A stretch of 64,000 nt of DNA from Paragonimus westermani. Its lineage: Eukaryota; Platyhelminthes; Trematoda; Plagiorchiida; Troglotrematidae. The DNA is taken from contig QNGE01003089.1 in assembly GCA_008508345.1 (NCBI GenBank), positions 1 to 64,000 of the forward strand, in the 5' to 3' direction. Both the position numbers and the translations under genes were made by a program. Below, piece after piece: positions 44,696 through 58,429 of this stretch. Positions within the stretch are counted from its first letter, which is position 1; each line of letters begins with the position of its first letter. The notes under the pieces are model-generated. The model had not been told where the DNA came from and ran no database searches. It saw only the letters and a program-made list of their open reading frames with translations.

Positions 44696-47209
44696 GTAAG
44701 GATTTTACCAGTTGAAATTTATATAAAATCTCTTTCGTCCTTTTAGAACTGCCGAATGGTTTCCTTATGAGAAATTAAGATGCTCTAATTCGTCCCCCTC
44801 AAAAAACGCGTACTGCATATAGCTATTTAGAAACATACTACTGGCTAGTAATCAATATATATATATATTTACAATGGTAACCTGGTCCACTGTGCTATTG
44901 CATTTAGCCTAAAGCACTCCTGTTCGATAGTGTACGATTAACTCATCACTGCCCAATCATCAATTTATGGCCGTTTATTTGCAGGTATTGTATGGGGCTC
45001 AATGCGGCCTAAAAAGTGTACTATTCAGTATGCACTTGGTCTGAGCACCAGGAGAGAAATTTCGCACAACCTTTGCGGAAATATGTCCCAGTGATGAAAT
45101 CTATCACAAACGGAACTTCCATCTAGTGTTTTTCTAGAGGTTAATCAACTGTTCTGCCAAACAATTTTTGACTAATCGGAAGCCCAACACTCTGTTACAC
45201 GTTGGCTACAAGTTCATTGGACGAGGCTGAACATGGTAGAAAACTGACTGAAGTTGTTACGGATTGCTTCAGAATCTTAGATTAATAGGTTATGTAATTA
45301 TCGTAATTTTTTACTGAGCTCTAGATGAGTTGCGCGTTCTGTGAAGAAGTATGAATTAAATCTAGCTGGATCGAATTTCACCACAAACCAGTTAAATGGT
45401 TTTCCTACTCGTCGAGAGTTGAAGTGTGAATTAGTAATGCACCTTAATGCATTGTGTGTATGCGTGTCATGCTGCCGGTTTAATTAGCCATATCATACTG
45501 GAAGAGTTGGAAGTCAACAGACTGTTACGTTTAGACTCTCGGAATTTCATAATGGCAGAACTTGCACTCTGTTTGCTGGTTGTTTTTATGTCGTAATGTC
45601 TGAGCTGCAATACGAGGCGTACGTTTACTTCACGATATGCACCTGAGAAAGGATTCTTTGTTCAGCCGATCGTTCGTTACCACATCAAGCAGTTTGTCTG
45701 CGTCTCTTGAGTTCACAAAGTCATTCACTACATACACCTTTAAATTTCAGTCCGTCTGTTCGTATTAATAACCAAGACTCTTGGGTTTTTTCTCGTTTAA
45801 TTAAGTGATCACTCATAAGAAACAAAATTCCCTACTACTCATCACTCATGAATGGGCCATCGACCTGATCAAAATTGTGGTCACTCTGGAGAGGTTTAAT
45901 CGTAATGAAATAACCTGCTTTCTGTGTCAACTACTCAACGTTTACATTACAGCAGCTGACCTCCTTTCTGTTTACCCACTATTAAGGCTGATGCGACCGA
46001 ACTGAACGTCAGTACTTGGGTTGGCAAACCCCAAAGAGTAACACTGCATCTATTTCAAACTGATAACAATGCGATGAAATTCTACATTGTTGAAAGCCAT
46101 CAGTCTAGTCACAACTTTATTTGATCGAGTGCGCGTGTTGTAGTCACTGTTGAATGGTAACTTTGAAAAAAATGTTGCGTTCTTGATTCGTAGGTTAGAC
46201 ACGACTGTTCCCTCATCAAACTCTTAATCGTTTTGTATTACTCAGTTGTTTGGTAATGCAGATTCTTGAACCGTATTCACTAGCTAGTCACCCTACTTTG
46301 TGTTCGATTGCTTTAGAATTCTGAGTCAAGTGTAATTTGCTATTTTACAAGACAAATTGGCATTAAATTTACATCCAGAATTTCAAGTCTGGACACTCTC
46401 CACTTAAAAGTACTTTCCAAATGTCTGTTAAGTATTTTTGAAGTAAATACGGTTACAACAATTGGTCTTGTGTTTTTCTGTGCTTGTTTCAAATAAAATT
46501 GCACGATGTCAACCGGTAATTTGGTCACTTCACCTTAGCACTTTCGCCATATCAGTTTTTTTCGTAACAAATACGAGAACAATAAGAACTCAGATGAGAG
46601 CTAAGGCAGTCAAAACTACTTCACATTATGAACGAGATTGAATCTTCGGAGTTTAGTATGATCCACCGTTGATTTTTTGTACTTGTTCAGATGTTAACCT
46701 GTTGCGTAGGTTGTGACCTTGGGTCTACAGATAAAATAATATGAACTTGTCACCGTGATCAGTGTTCAGGCTGGTGAACGGCAATCGAACAGAAGATGGG
46801 TGTACCGATTGAAGTGTGAGTCAGGTCTATCCGTACTAAGCGATTCAACGTTGATCCGGTTCCAAGTAGTTTTGTGATAGACGACTAATATCTTCCACTG
46901 TTAATCTCAGTCACAGTCTAACAAATCAACAGTAAACGTACAACACCTAGTGCACTTTACGTTTGCTGCACCGTCTTTTGTATTATGTTCATAGTCTAAC
47001 AAGGATTTCGGTTGGAACGATTGTCTGAAAAATTGCAATCTCAACTCGGAGCTTGTTTTTGGTTTTTCCCCCTTGAAAAAGGTGTCAACTAATCACAAAC
47101 AAGTCATGTTGTCCGGTAGATATCTGATGTTTACGAATTGCTGGATGTGAAATCTTTCTGAAATGACTATAATTTATTTTATATTTCTCTCAAAATTTGT
47201 TATGTTCAG
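44696..47209 (+). other. intron 4 of the Ig-CAM gene (2.5 kb)
   Basis: GTAAGG to TGTTCAG, phase 0, falling near the Ig2-Ig3 border. AT-rich; includes a short (AT)n run at about 44,854-44,868. No gene seen. Confidence 0.75.
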
Positions 47210-47383
47210 GCACCCGAAGGCAACTATGACGTCACTTTGGAGTGTATTGTGAATGGCTATCCTGATCCTGATCTGCTCTGGTATAAAGGCGTTTATGATC
47301 CAATCACTAACAACGTTCCGCTCTATGATAACGACCGCTACGAGTTGGAGAAAGCACACAGCTATGGAGCTGCCGGAACCAAT
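47210..47383 (+). CDS. Ig-CAM exon 5 (first half of Ig3)
   Basis: 174 bp, 58 codons, phase 0 (GTTCAG|GCA and ACCAAT|GTACGT). It reads GNYDVTLECIVNGYPDPDLLW, giving Cys284 and Trp296 of the third Ig domain. This matches the start of Ig3 in lachesin-like proteins, where a G-Q-x-x-x-YD-x-x-LEC run is typical; the GQ comes from the end of exon 4. It ends before the second cysteine, so at least one more exon must follow. The 330 residues read so far lack the C-terminal anchor. Confidence 0.9.
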
Positions 47384-49454
47384 GTACGTAATCACATCAT
47401 AGGTTAACGCGTGTACAACTCCTTTCAACTGAATATATGTGTACGTTTTTGTTAAATGAACAAATGACGCATAAGAAAAAAAGAATATTCACCGAGGGAG
47501 ATAGTCTCAGAATGAGGATTAATTTTCGACCATTTTCCCTATGCTCACGAGTGACTCATGCTTAAGCACACCAGTGGAACAATATCTAAGTCCGATCTAG
47601 CAACGGACAAGTTGATTTGCACTAAAGTCACATGTCAACTTTTTATGACTGTGTCCGATAGGATAGCAACTTCAGTTTGTATGACTCTAACTATCTATGG
47701 AAGCCTTTGTGGTCACCGATTATATCTGCTGTAATTCAATCCCGACTGTTTTTTTTGTCAGTACTTGTTTTAATCACCAAAATTACTGTTGATTGTTGAC
47801 TACACTTGGGGTGTGTGGGTGACTGTTTCCTTACTTCGAGTAGATGTTTGTTGTGAAACGAGGGTATAATGAACGATTAATCTCGTAAGGTTATTAGCCA
47901 AGTGAACAAATGTAACTTTCTAAGGAAATAGATCACGCTATTCTAAAGCAAAATGCTATTTGGTGTGAGTGGTTTTCTGAAGGGGAACGTGTATCAACGT
48001 GAAAGATGCAGATGGGGTTAACCAATTTCGTAAGCTCATTGGGGGACACCAACTCACCGAGACTACTTATTCATCTTGAAGGAAGCAAATGACTTACAAA
48101 AATACATTTGTACACTGGATAACCGACTACCTGTAGACTTTATATGCATCCAAGAAAGTTAGTAAATTAGTTAGACAACGTTCTAACGGACGTCTGTATT
48201 TGATTAAGAAATCGAACGAAAGACAAAAAGAAGCTTTCATTCTGTTCGTCATTATGTGACCTTGACTTGCGTTCTAACCAATAATGTTTGTTACTCCGGT
48301 GTATGTTCATCTCACAAAAATGGCCACCAGTGTTCATCAGCTGTGGAATTTACAAGATAATTCCGGACCAAACTTTGATGACTAAAATCAACTTTTACTT
48401 AGAAGCAGTTGATAATTGCTACATCAGTGCTGTTTTAAACCGTTGGTTGAACATCAACCAGAAACAGTGACGTGTGTATAGTTCTACAAATGCTATTAGA
48501 CTGAGGAAACCAGATGGAGTTTTATGCGCTAGTTGTGCTGATAAGACAAAGACGGATCGCAAATCACAATGTTATATCGTCTCACGACTAAATTACACAA
48601 TATCGTGCCTGTAATGAGAAACACTTTCATCGGCGACAAGTGGTTCGTGCTGGGTACGGTCAGAAGTTGGTGTTTCATACAGGAATAGGCACTTTTGATA
48701 CAGTTACTTTCGATTCATTCGCCGCCCGGTTAACACACAGATCGATTAGATCCAGAGAAATTTACTTATTACCCTAAGTACCAATAGTTATCGTGCTGTC
48801 TGGAACAATAACTTTATTTTATCGTATGTGATGATTGAGGGGATGCTAGTGTAAGTTTGTCTTACCCCACTGATGAATCTGACTTAGTCAGTGTGACGCA
48901 TTTACGTGTGTTCCGTGTGTTCGTTTGGACTTGTTTTAACCTACCGAAGATTTGCGCGAGAAGGAAATACTTTCAAAGGCTCTGTCAACTGCGCCCCAGT
49001 AGTTATTGGTATATGGGATGGTAATATATCGCGTAGGACTTGGGACATTGATCAGACCTAACCCGCAAGAACATCTTCCATATGGAAATTCGCCTCCGCC
49101 CCTTACACTACGTTCCAAACCTGTGAATACACTTCTGAAACTGATTAAATTTATATAAGTCGTGAATGTTCAGGTCCCATGATATGTTGGGAGGTTACTT
49201 AGGTTCTAATATTAAGTACTGCTTCGTGATATTCGTTAACGCAACGACCACTATTTGGCCATGACCATAAGGTGTTCAACTTACTAAAAACGTCCATCCG
49301 CTCATTGAAGGAACGTCAGTAACGGGCTATCCAATAGCACATCTGCGCGTCTAGTTAGGCCTTTGTAGCTAAACACCAATCTTGTCAACTGTTCTAAATC
49401 TCATCAGTATTCTAAATCCGTTATGGGAGCAGGTCCTGAGTTCTGCATTGTTAG

Positions 49455-49560
49455 GTCACGTCAGTAGTGCCACAACCGAAACTGGAACTCGGAACATGCT
49501 TTCATGAGACAATTGTGTTGACCACTGAGCGACTGATCTCGTATTAGACCGCTGGATGTA
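49455..49560 (-). repeat. tRNA-derived SINE copy, family 1
   Basis: The reverse strand contains GATCAGTCGCTCAGTGGTCA, then TTGTCTCATGAAAGC, then GAGTTCCAGTTTC, an eroded form of the sequence at 52,015-52,090. Confidence 0.55.
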
Positions 49561-51892
49561 CACATGTCGCAGATGCAATCAACTGTGACTGAGGCTCACT
49601 CTGTGCTGATTGATTGATCACTTTTTGACTTACGCCTCCAGTGGGTATTTTCGAACAAGGATTGATAATGATTAACTACTCAGCGTAAATCGCGAAACTT
49701 AGAAAGTCAATTCGAGTGGCGGACTAACTGGTAGTCAAGATAATCCATCTTTGTAATACATATTTCGAAGTTACCAGGTTGGTGTCCAATGTAGGGTGTT
49801 GCCTGCTGACAGCGCACACAGAATTTTGTATTTCAAAATCCTGCTACTCACTCTGTTTAAGTAGCCCGGAAGAATTACTTTTTATGCTATCCATGTTTGT
49901 GAAAAATTTAAACGGACTTTTCGCTTCTTGTGGTAAAACGCGAATACTGAAACAACTTCATTTGTAATACAATATAATCCGACTAACATACTTTTTGACC
50001 TCGTGAATACCAATAACATATCTTCCCCCAAGTCTATACAAACAGGCCGTTTGCATTCGGATACCGACATGAATAGTTTCCCTGTTTTTGTCTGATACTG
50101 GCTGCTAAATTCTGAGGTAAATGTGACATGTTGCCGACTTATGCACTTCAGGTTGAAACACCTGTTCCTTTTTAATGAATTGAAAAAACTGTTAAGAAGA
50201 CTTGAATCACGTGATTTTTATCTATATCATTTCACTCAAACCTGGATATGTAACTAAGCTGCACAGAACATAACTCAAGTCTCGTGCGATGAGATATACA
50301 TAGACACATGCAGACAGGAAACTGAAATGTATGGAAGCAAAAACTTGAAGGGTATCCACAGTGCTAGCACGAATTGATTTTTACTACTTAAATGAGATTT
50401 TAGCACTCAATAACTGAAACTTCAGCAAACTTTAGGGTACATTTATGGCTGCACCGACAATTCCCACAAAATGCCTCACAGCTCTTGTATTCGTGCCCCG
50501 GTTGGTTTGTTTACACCACCATTGACGATACTGAGTGTTTTCTGCTCGCTACAATACAGCAGTGCAGTTTTTCTGGTCCTTTGAAACTTGCCACATGATA
50601 TGAACAGCCAATTGTCGCTTGTTCTCCTCATACATTTCATATAATGGGTACGTGAGTATTTGTATAAACGGTAAATGTGGTAGTATTGAGCTATTCACTC
50701 GTTGTCCACGATGGTGGTAATGTTTTAACCCTGTGTACCACATTTAGTGTTGCAGCGTTTCGGATTTTATCTGGGATATTCTTTGGACGTACCTTGATCG
50801 TTGTTGACCAGCGGTCAAATAGAGTCGGAAGTTTCAAGCAGACCGCCGTCTTGGTTACTGCTGGTCTTCCGGGTAGTAGCGCTGCTATATTCTTCAATTA
50901 ATTGCCTAAGAAGTTACCATTACTATTTCGAATTCTGAAAATAAGTTGTCCTCCGAGTAGTGACCGGTGCTTTTGGTGCAGGGAAGGTAGCAATTCTGTC
51001 ATTCCGCATTTTCTCCACAGCTCACGGATGTTTTTTCTACGCTACTCATTCGAAACGTCCGATTCGTCGACTATGGGAACTATTCATGCCGAGCTTCAAA
51101 CAAATACGGTTCGAGTTTCATCGTCAACTACTTATTTTGTGAGTTTGAGTCAACAATTCGATTGCGTCGTTCGACATTTTCGTCCACAGTGTTTGTTATT
51201 TGCGACCTCAAGCAATAACGTTGGTATAACGTTAGGTGTTTTGAAGCGATAAACGTCGTTTATTCAGTAAGCTGATATAAGTGGACAATGGATTTCATAA
51301 TATCCGTTCATTCACAACAGTTACACGCAACCGTAAACCAACACAACCCATGCGCATTGACATTGCAATGACAGAGATATCTTACCCTATGGAAGACGTT
51401 GCTTGGATCAAAACTCTCCAGATATAACACTTCAGATTGTACAAAATGATTAGTCTGGAATTTGTGATCGCCACCAACACATTCGTTCCATCATGAGACG
51501 AACAGGTTGAGCGAATTTGTTCGTCTAACCTTATTACCTTGTATTTGTTTCACGAGTAAGGATGTCTAGTCTCTGTAGAGTTGCTGTTGTCTATTAGTCA
51601 CCATTTTTACTAATCACTTGCATCGTCGCAACGGCAAACGCACCTGCAAGACAAGCGAAAGCCAAATTGTTCGGACATACTCAGATCAGAAACACTAGGG
51701 ACAATCTCTCAAGCGACAGTCAACTGTCGTCAAACAGCAATGGTTTTCATTTATAGTTGCGATAGTACATATGTAGAGCAAAGCAAACTAAAGCATGTGG
51801 TGGCGGATGACCAGATACCTCACTAAGTTGGAAACGAGCGTAAATGTGAATGACCTAACTAGTTCGTTCGACGCGTTGGCAGACTTTCAAGT

Positions 51893-52150
51893 TGAACATC
51901 ACTCATATTTGATCGTAGTGTTCGCATTCAGATAGACTCTCCAGCCAGCCTAGTTCGAAAAGAAGCACCAGACTCGAGTGTCCCTCTCATTAGAGCTCGT
52001 CAGTAGTGCATATCCTTGTCACGGCCGGGATTTGAACTCCCGCCACACGTTCACGAGGCAACCGTGCTCACCACTGCGCCACTGACCTCACACTAGGCAC
52101 GTCCGAATTATCAAATTTGAACGCTCAACCACTTTCGTTTTTGAACAATG
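51893..52150 (-). repeat. tRNA-derived SINE copy, family 1 (best preserved)
   Basis: The reverse strand shows an A-box-like GTGGCGCAGTGGTGAGC and a B box GAGTTCAAATCCC about 35 bp later, the pol III promoter of tRNA-derived SINEs. Its tail contains GGCTGGCTGGAGAGTCTATC and ends near ATGAGTGATG, shared with the copies at 60.8 and 61.2 kb. Confidence 0.7.
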
Positions 52151-52799
52151 ATCAGACATTGAATACATGAGGTCACTGGCAGTAATGAAGTCAACATTTA
52201 CCTAATAGCTCCCAGAGAGTGTTTGCGTCGAGATGCCACTGGATCACCCAAACCATTATATTCCTTTCTTGAAAAAAAGGTTACACGTTCCTTGGGAGTG
52301 CCAGCAATCTTGAGATGTTTTCAATTTATAGTAATCAAATTCTCCTACAACTCATTAGTAACCGACCCGTTTTAATTGGTTGTTTTTTACTTCTGCGCAT
52401 TTATCTTGAATATAACCCGGTACCCATCGATAATTACTGCGTTGCTGTTATGAGTTGTTCGTCTATGTAGCCCTGAATGTAGCCCTGAAGGATAAATCAA
52501 CCGCTGATTATCTGGTGTGTTAGACCGAGCCACCCTGGACAGCACCCGATCACAGAATTCCCAATTAAATCTTGCAGTCAGCCCTTTTCGAAAACAAACG
52601 CTGGTATTTATGTATGCTATTTTTAGGTTTCCTCAACAGTAACTATCTTTGTCATCGCTTAAATTTGAATGCTGGTCCAAGTTCCAATAGAACAAACGTG
52701 TTCGTTACCGCCTCACTGACTTTCCGGGGAGGGGGGGTAGACCTGCATTTTCCTGTTTAAATGATTTTGTTGATTGTAACTCAGTAGGAATTCACAGTC

Positions 52800-52965
52800 G
52801 TGAGGTGAATAAACGGATTCAACAAGGCTGTAATTGTGTCATCTCTCGATATGATCCGGTAACCTCACCATCACACACGAGCCACTATGACTCAGGTTTT
52901 GCGTATGATAGTGTGATGGTGCTCATTGTGAAGTCTTCTCATGTGAGAATGGGTCAGAATTAACA
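52800..52965 (+). repeat. eroded SINE-related copy
   Basis: Shares TGTCATCTCTCGATATGATC and the following ACCTCA-CATCACACACGAGC with the 5' part of the copy at 61,000-61,060. The tRNA-like part is not clear. Confidence 0.4.
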
Positions 52966-55900
52966 ATCCTGGTCGTTGAACGGATTCGCACCATTGACGA
53001 GGTTTAACAATAATGAAACTCAAGTCTAGTGTCTCGTATTTTAAGGATGGGTTGGATGAAGTCTATGGAAATGCGGACTCAAAAATCGAGTTTGATGTGC
53101 AAAAACACTGACAACGTCTCACATTGTTTCCAAAACAAATTATCATGAATAATACTTGTTTTTTGAAGCCGCTAGTTCCTAGTATAATTTCTTTTCTAAG
53201 GTAGACGTTTTTAAAACGGGAGGAGTGTGATGAAAAAATGCCCGTGACATGAGCATCACGTTACGGTGTCTGAGTCATCTTCCGAGGTTTCCCATCGTTT
53301 ATTTCAAGGCTGAGTCCAGATTTATGCGAACCATAGTTATTGTGAATAGATTGTGTTTCTGAAAATCGCCATCATTCTACTCGATCAGGTTCGTTTAGGA
53401 GAACTAAGGATGTCACCAAACGTTACCTCTGTATTCGACAGAACAGGATAAATGGATATCCCTCTCAGAATTCCTCGCGGATTGCTCAAATTTGAGATTA
53501 ATATTCGTATTTAACTCGCTTCGAAATATTATACGACACTAATTTCGTCGTACGGAACTGTTTTTTGATGTTAGCCTGATTGCTTCTAAGGTTTAACTGA
53601 GTTTATAAAAGTTAGGTTATAGTGGATAATGAATTTCAGAGAAATACCTTGAAATCACCCATTCCCAATGTATGAATTATCTAAGCATTCAGAATTCACC
53701 TCACACCCACTTCTACTAATGTCAGATCGATTTGCCAATTTACGTGAGTGCTCTTCCGTTTCAGATCAGTCGATATGTCAGGGCTCGTACTGCCCCATGT
53801 TGGGTGCAGTGTCTTCAGAAGTTCGTTCCAACCCGGATGGTACATCGGTCATTACCTGATACCATCTTTCATACACGGAAAAACTGGACTGTTTCGTACA
53901 AAACAAGTCTTTTATTGAGAGTAATTTCTAATGAATTACCTTTGTGAAGTCCCTTACTGTCCTTTTGCTGGTGTTCTCGGATAAATTATTTTATTCTCTT
54001 ATGTTTTAATTTGTGACATTTGACTTTATAGCATGCTTCTCGCTCATCATTTAACCCTTTGAATTCCTCAATATTTGAAATAAGTACAAACACCGCCTAG
54101 CAGATCTAACAGTGTCTATGGTTGCGACATTTTCAAACACTCCTGACCACGGGACTATCAATCTGAGCCATCCGGACGATATTTCGGCAGTTTTTTGAAA
54201 TGATCATGAAACCTGAGCACTATTCAGAAGTCATCATTACCGAAAATATGGACTTACCAACTCACTCCTGTCCAGTGCATGGTTAATTCGGCAATAATTG
54301 ATATGTTCACTTCATGAACGTTTACTTGAGGGAGAAAGTAGTGATCATCTCTTAATGGTTTTCCGTTTATAATAGCCAAAATCACTTGACATTCCTTGTT
54401 ATAATTGGCTGCGAATGCAATTTTACGTCCAGCACTCATCATGGTAATATTATATCATAGGGGCTACTCCCCTACAACAACCATTTTAGTAAGTCAAGTT
54501 GCACATTTGTTAAAAAGCTGTACCTGGGGACTACACTACTAATCCACACAGCGCCTGCTTTGTTAACACACAATCGTCTATACACCGGTCATTACTTCAA
54601 CAGAATTTATCAAGTTTCCTGCTGTGTTCTAAGTTTGTCTACCTTGCTGCCTACTGTGTTGGAACCTGAGGCTGGAGTCGTCCCAGGTCAGTCATAAGCA
54701 CTGCACGATTTAAGGAACCTGTTGTCAACTAGTGTTCACTCTGGCCTTCATGATCGTCACATCCAATTTGGGTGAGCCATGAGATGAGTACCTGACATCA
54801 GGCTATTTCGCTTAACGTGGATAATCGAAGGATAGAGTACGACAGTCAACTTACGCACCGTTCGTTTATCGACCGTTCATACTTGTTCATGGCTACATAA
54901 ATGCCAATGTAAGAGTGTACCACCAACTGGCTGATAACGAAGACGGTCCCGTTGAGATTAAAGCATTTCGAAGTCTCTTCCTAAAGAGCCCGCAAGATAC
55001 TGGAAATGGAAAGAAAACGTGAAAACTGATGCAATGGTTAGAAACTGGCAGTGATTGAGACGTTCAATTGTCTACTTCGGGGCCAGTAAACCCAGGTACG
55101 GAGTACCTCAGAACGAATAGATAAACTAAAATATCGACGAACTGCTTTTCAGTACCACATCTAACTCACTTTTGAGATTACATCATCGCTTTCTACTGCT
55201 CTGGACACCACTAATTCATTGAGTCCTTAACAAGCTGTACATTTTGACGACATTTGGCACTACTGTTGCCGATATCTACTCAAGTTGATAGGGGCGAGGT
55301 TGTTTCAACTTTTCAATGAATTAGGCACTGTTTATACTTTATGCTGCGAAACGAATCCCTCCCGCATTGAGTGGGATACCTAGTGGTGCAATGTCCCCAA
55401 CTGGTTGAACAGGAGACCAATCGATTCAAAGTGTCTTTTTCCATGGACCACATTGTTCAAGAAATCCGCGACGGATGGAGTAAAGCAGTGATTGTGGAAC
55501 TGATCACTGTGGCCACTTTCTTACACGTATCATGATTCGAGCTGTCCTGATGGAACTTTCACCACAAGTACATCCTGACAACAATACAGAAGTGATTTGT
55601 AGCACTAGGGTTAGCGTGGTCAAACATATGCAGTATGGTCCTAGACAATCATGGTGCAATGAACTTCGTTGTCAAATTTACGCAGAGTCAGAAACAGAAA
55701 ACTTCTTACATTTGTAGTATTCTGGAACTATGCACTGAAGTAACTCAACTTCAACGCTGAATTCGACACAGTATTGAACGGACAATTCTAGCTAACCAGG
55801 CTAAGTTTTAGAGGAATAGAATCTTAAAATGATGATGGTGCGAGTGAGCACATAATGCGGTTGAAGAATTTATTTAGTCATCACAACAGTGCTTACTCCG

Positions 55901-57352
55901 CCTACGGGATTTTGGCATCACAGTCTTTACTCTTCCTGACTGATCAATAAAACGGTATACAAGGGGTTTTAACCATCGTCAGCCTTGAGTTTTATTGCCA
56001 AAGTAAGCTCCTTTTTGTGCCAAATGTATGTAACTGTTTTGCGCATAATGTAACTTGCTACTAGCACATGATATCTTGCCTAGCCTTCCACCGACTATGC
56101 TTCACTATTCACAAAGCAGCCGTGCAGATTGGCAACAGACCTAGGTGAGGTATTTTCAATAACTGTCACCAAGTCAGCAGACTTGGGTTACCACATTCAC
56201 CTCACTGCAACGGCTGTTCTCTAAATGGGGTTGTCTGACCCATTTCATACGTAATTATAGATGGCCTTTGTTTGAGATGGCCTTCGAGGGAGACTAGCAG
56301 TATTAAGTCCAGTTATTCCAAAGAATTCCACAAGATCACCCAGCAACTTCAACAAAGCAATTTCTCAGCACGCAAATGATGGATTTTTACAATTCAACAA
56401 GCTTAAACTTTCTTTCCCTGGTTGACATATTGGCCGGGATACCGACTACACAAACTGAAGTTTGGATTCCGCCAGGTGATTTCCAATGCGAATGTTATTC
56501 ACATTAGGATATATGCAGGTGCGACCAAACTAAATGTTCTACATACTTCCGTGGTGAAGTGTTGAACTGAATACGTGTAAATACGATTGTGTCATATACA
56601 CAAAGAATGGGTTAGCAGATCTGTCTGATTCGATTTATTGTTTAACAAGCCAAGCCTCATTGAATTTTTCGTTATTAGTTTTAGGGTTAGCTGCTTATTG
56701 TCTTTCGTTGAGTACTGTTGTCTTAGATCGTCCGGAGCTATTCCCAGAACGATTCTTTCCTAATTCAACGAAGACCTTCTTAAAACGTGAACTGAACAAA
56801 CAGTTAAACGAATTATGAGGATCTGTTGAAGACTAGATTGTGTTAGACTTATGAACTGGACAGATACTTCATGACTACAATTGAACATACGATCGTTCTT
56901 TATTACTGATGGCTCGTATATTGAAAGAGGTAAGGAGGAACATGAAAATAACCATAGTAGGGGAAGAAGAAATACAACATCAGGCTGATCGGGCTAAAAG
57001 AAATACCAATATATAGATAGAGGTTATTTGTCTTTGTTGATTGTCCGCCTACTCAAGAAAGATGACCATTGGAAATCAGAAAGCTGATATTGGTGTAAAC
57101 TGATAAAATATTTCGAAGCACACTGATTGCTCTTATTGTCATGTAATGGGGGTGTGAGTGAGTGCGATGTTCCTATTTTACATCAAGTCCACTCCCTTAA
57201 AGTGTGCTATGTTCGTATTCTCCAGGAGTGGTTAAAGTGCGGATTAGCAGAACAATTCGGAAATCCACCTGCACAATATCAGCTCTGTTGGACAAAAGAT
57301 GTCGACTGTCGTAAAGTATGAGTTGAAGGTCATTCACAGCTGATTACAACTG

Positions 57353-58366
57353 TTGCTTCTTCCTGGCGCTAGATTGACCGACCTGGAATACGCGGACGAC
57401 ATTGTCTTACTTAGCCCCTCTGCCAAAGACATGCAGACCATGCTGAACAGGGTGAGTGACCGGGATGGTCTGTATGGAATGCACTTCGCACCTTCAAAGT
57501 GCAAAGTGCTGCTTCAAGACTGGGGCATTTCCACCCCTACTTTCTTCATTGCAGGTAATCCGCTTGAGACTGTTGACAGTTTTACATACTTAGGTAGCAC
57601 TATCTCGTCAGCCTGTAATATTGCTGATGAGATATCAGCGAGGATAGCAAAGGCACGAGTTGCCTTTTCCAAACTGCGTCATCTGTGGCGTCGAAAAGAC
57701 GTTCGGTTGTCGCTGAAAGGAAGGGTCTATAATGCTTGTGTGCGTTCCATTCTGTTGTATGGTTCGGAAACGTGGCCTGTTCGCAAGCAAGATATCAACA
57801 GGCTTGCTGTGTTCGACCATCGTTGTCTCCGCCACTTGGCCCACATTAAGTGGGCTGATCGTGTGAGCAATGCGGCAGTTCGCCGGCGCGTATTCCGGAA
57901 CGTTCGGGATGCGCGATCAATTGGTCAAGTAGTTACGTTGCACAGCTTGCGATGGCTGGGTCACGTTCTCCGTATGCCAGCTGAGCGTTTACCGTACCGG
58001 GCATTATATACTGAGGGCACTAGCGATTGGGTTAAACCGCGTGGTGGTCAAGCAACAACGTGGTCAGGAAATATGAAGACTTTGACTGCTCCATTGAGCA
58101 AAGTGGGCAGGCATCGCCTGCCTGGCTGGGGTCCTCGTGATCACTCAAACCGTTGGTTAGAGACGCTATCCGAGATGGCGGTGTGTCGCAGTCAATGGCG
58201 TACCTGTATCCATACCATTTCTAGTTATTCCGCTTAGTCTTTAATCTTTGTTGACCTTCTTAGTAACTTTTCCTTCTAGGATATTCTACGTCACTGTCGA
58301 GGTGAGCGGCGGCCCGAGCCACAGTACCTTTGGTCAGGCTCATGACTGTTATGATGATGATGATGT
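57353..58366 (+). mobile_element. RTE-like non-LTR retrotransposon, 5' truncated
   Basis: An open frame of 294 codons (57,353-58,237) without stops or frameshifts, though it lacks an ATG at its start. It begins LLPGARLTDLEYADDIVLL, so it keeps the YADD catalytic block but lacks the RT fingers. The C-terminal blocks are typical of RTE elements: ETVDSFTYLGSTIS, then ILLYGSETWP, HSLRWLGHVLRMP and HRLPGWGPRDHSNRWLETL. RTE proteins run near 1,000 residues, so two thirds are missing, as expected of 5' truncation. The 3' UTR ends in ATGATGATGATGATG (58,351-58,365), the short tandem repeat usual at RTE 3' ends. It is the youngest-looking coding transposon here. Confidence 0.9.
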
Positions 58367-58429
58367 TGCGGTTCCGTAGGTTCCCAGCCAAACTCCTTTC
58401 AGAAAGAACCATTGATGTTCAGATTGGCT

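Larger units (their letters stand above)
47384..57352. other. probable later introns or 3' flank; no firm exon
   Basis: About 10 kb of AT-rich DNA. I looked for an exon with the expected D-x-G-x-Y-x-C end of Ig3 and did not find one I could support. SINE-like copies are listed separately. Open frames on both strands at 50,650-51,250, and short ORFs at 52,572, 53,668 and 55,532, carry no domain I know. A minus-strand frame (54,442-54,254) ends near donor-like GTGAGT and GTAAGT sites and might be an exon of the minus-strand gene at 63.7 kb; support is weak. Confidence 0.4.

Noticed and set aside
53650..53950. Candidate sixth exon of the Ig-CAM gene after a good acceptor (CTTCCGTTTCAG)
   Set aside because: The peptide (ISRYVRARTAPCWVQCL) lacks the D-x-G-x-Y-x-C end expected for Ig3, and no matching donor keeps the frame.
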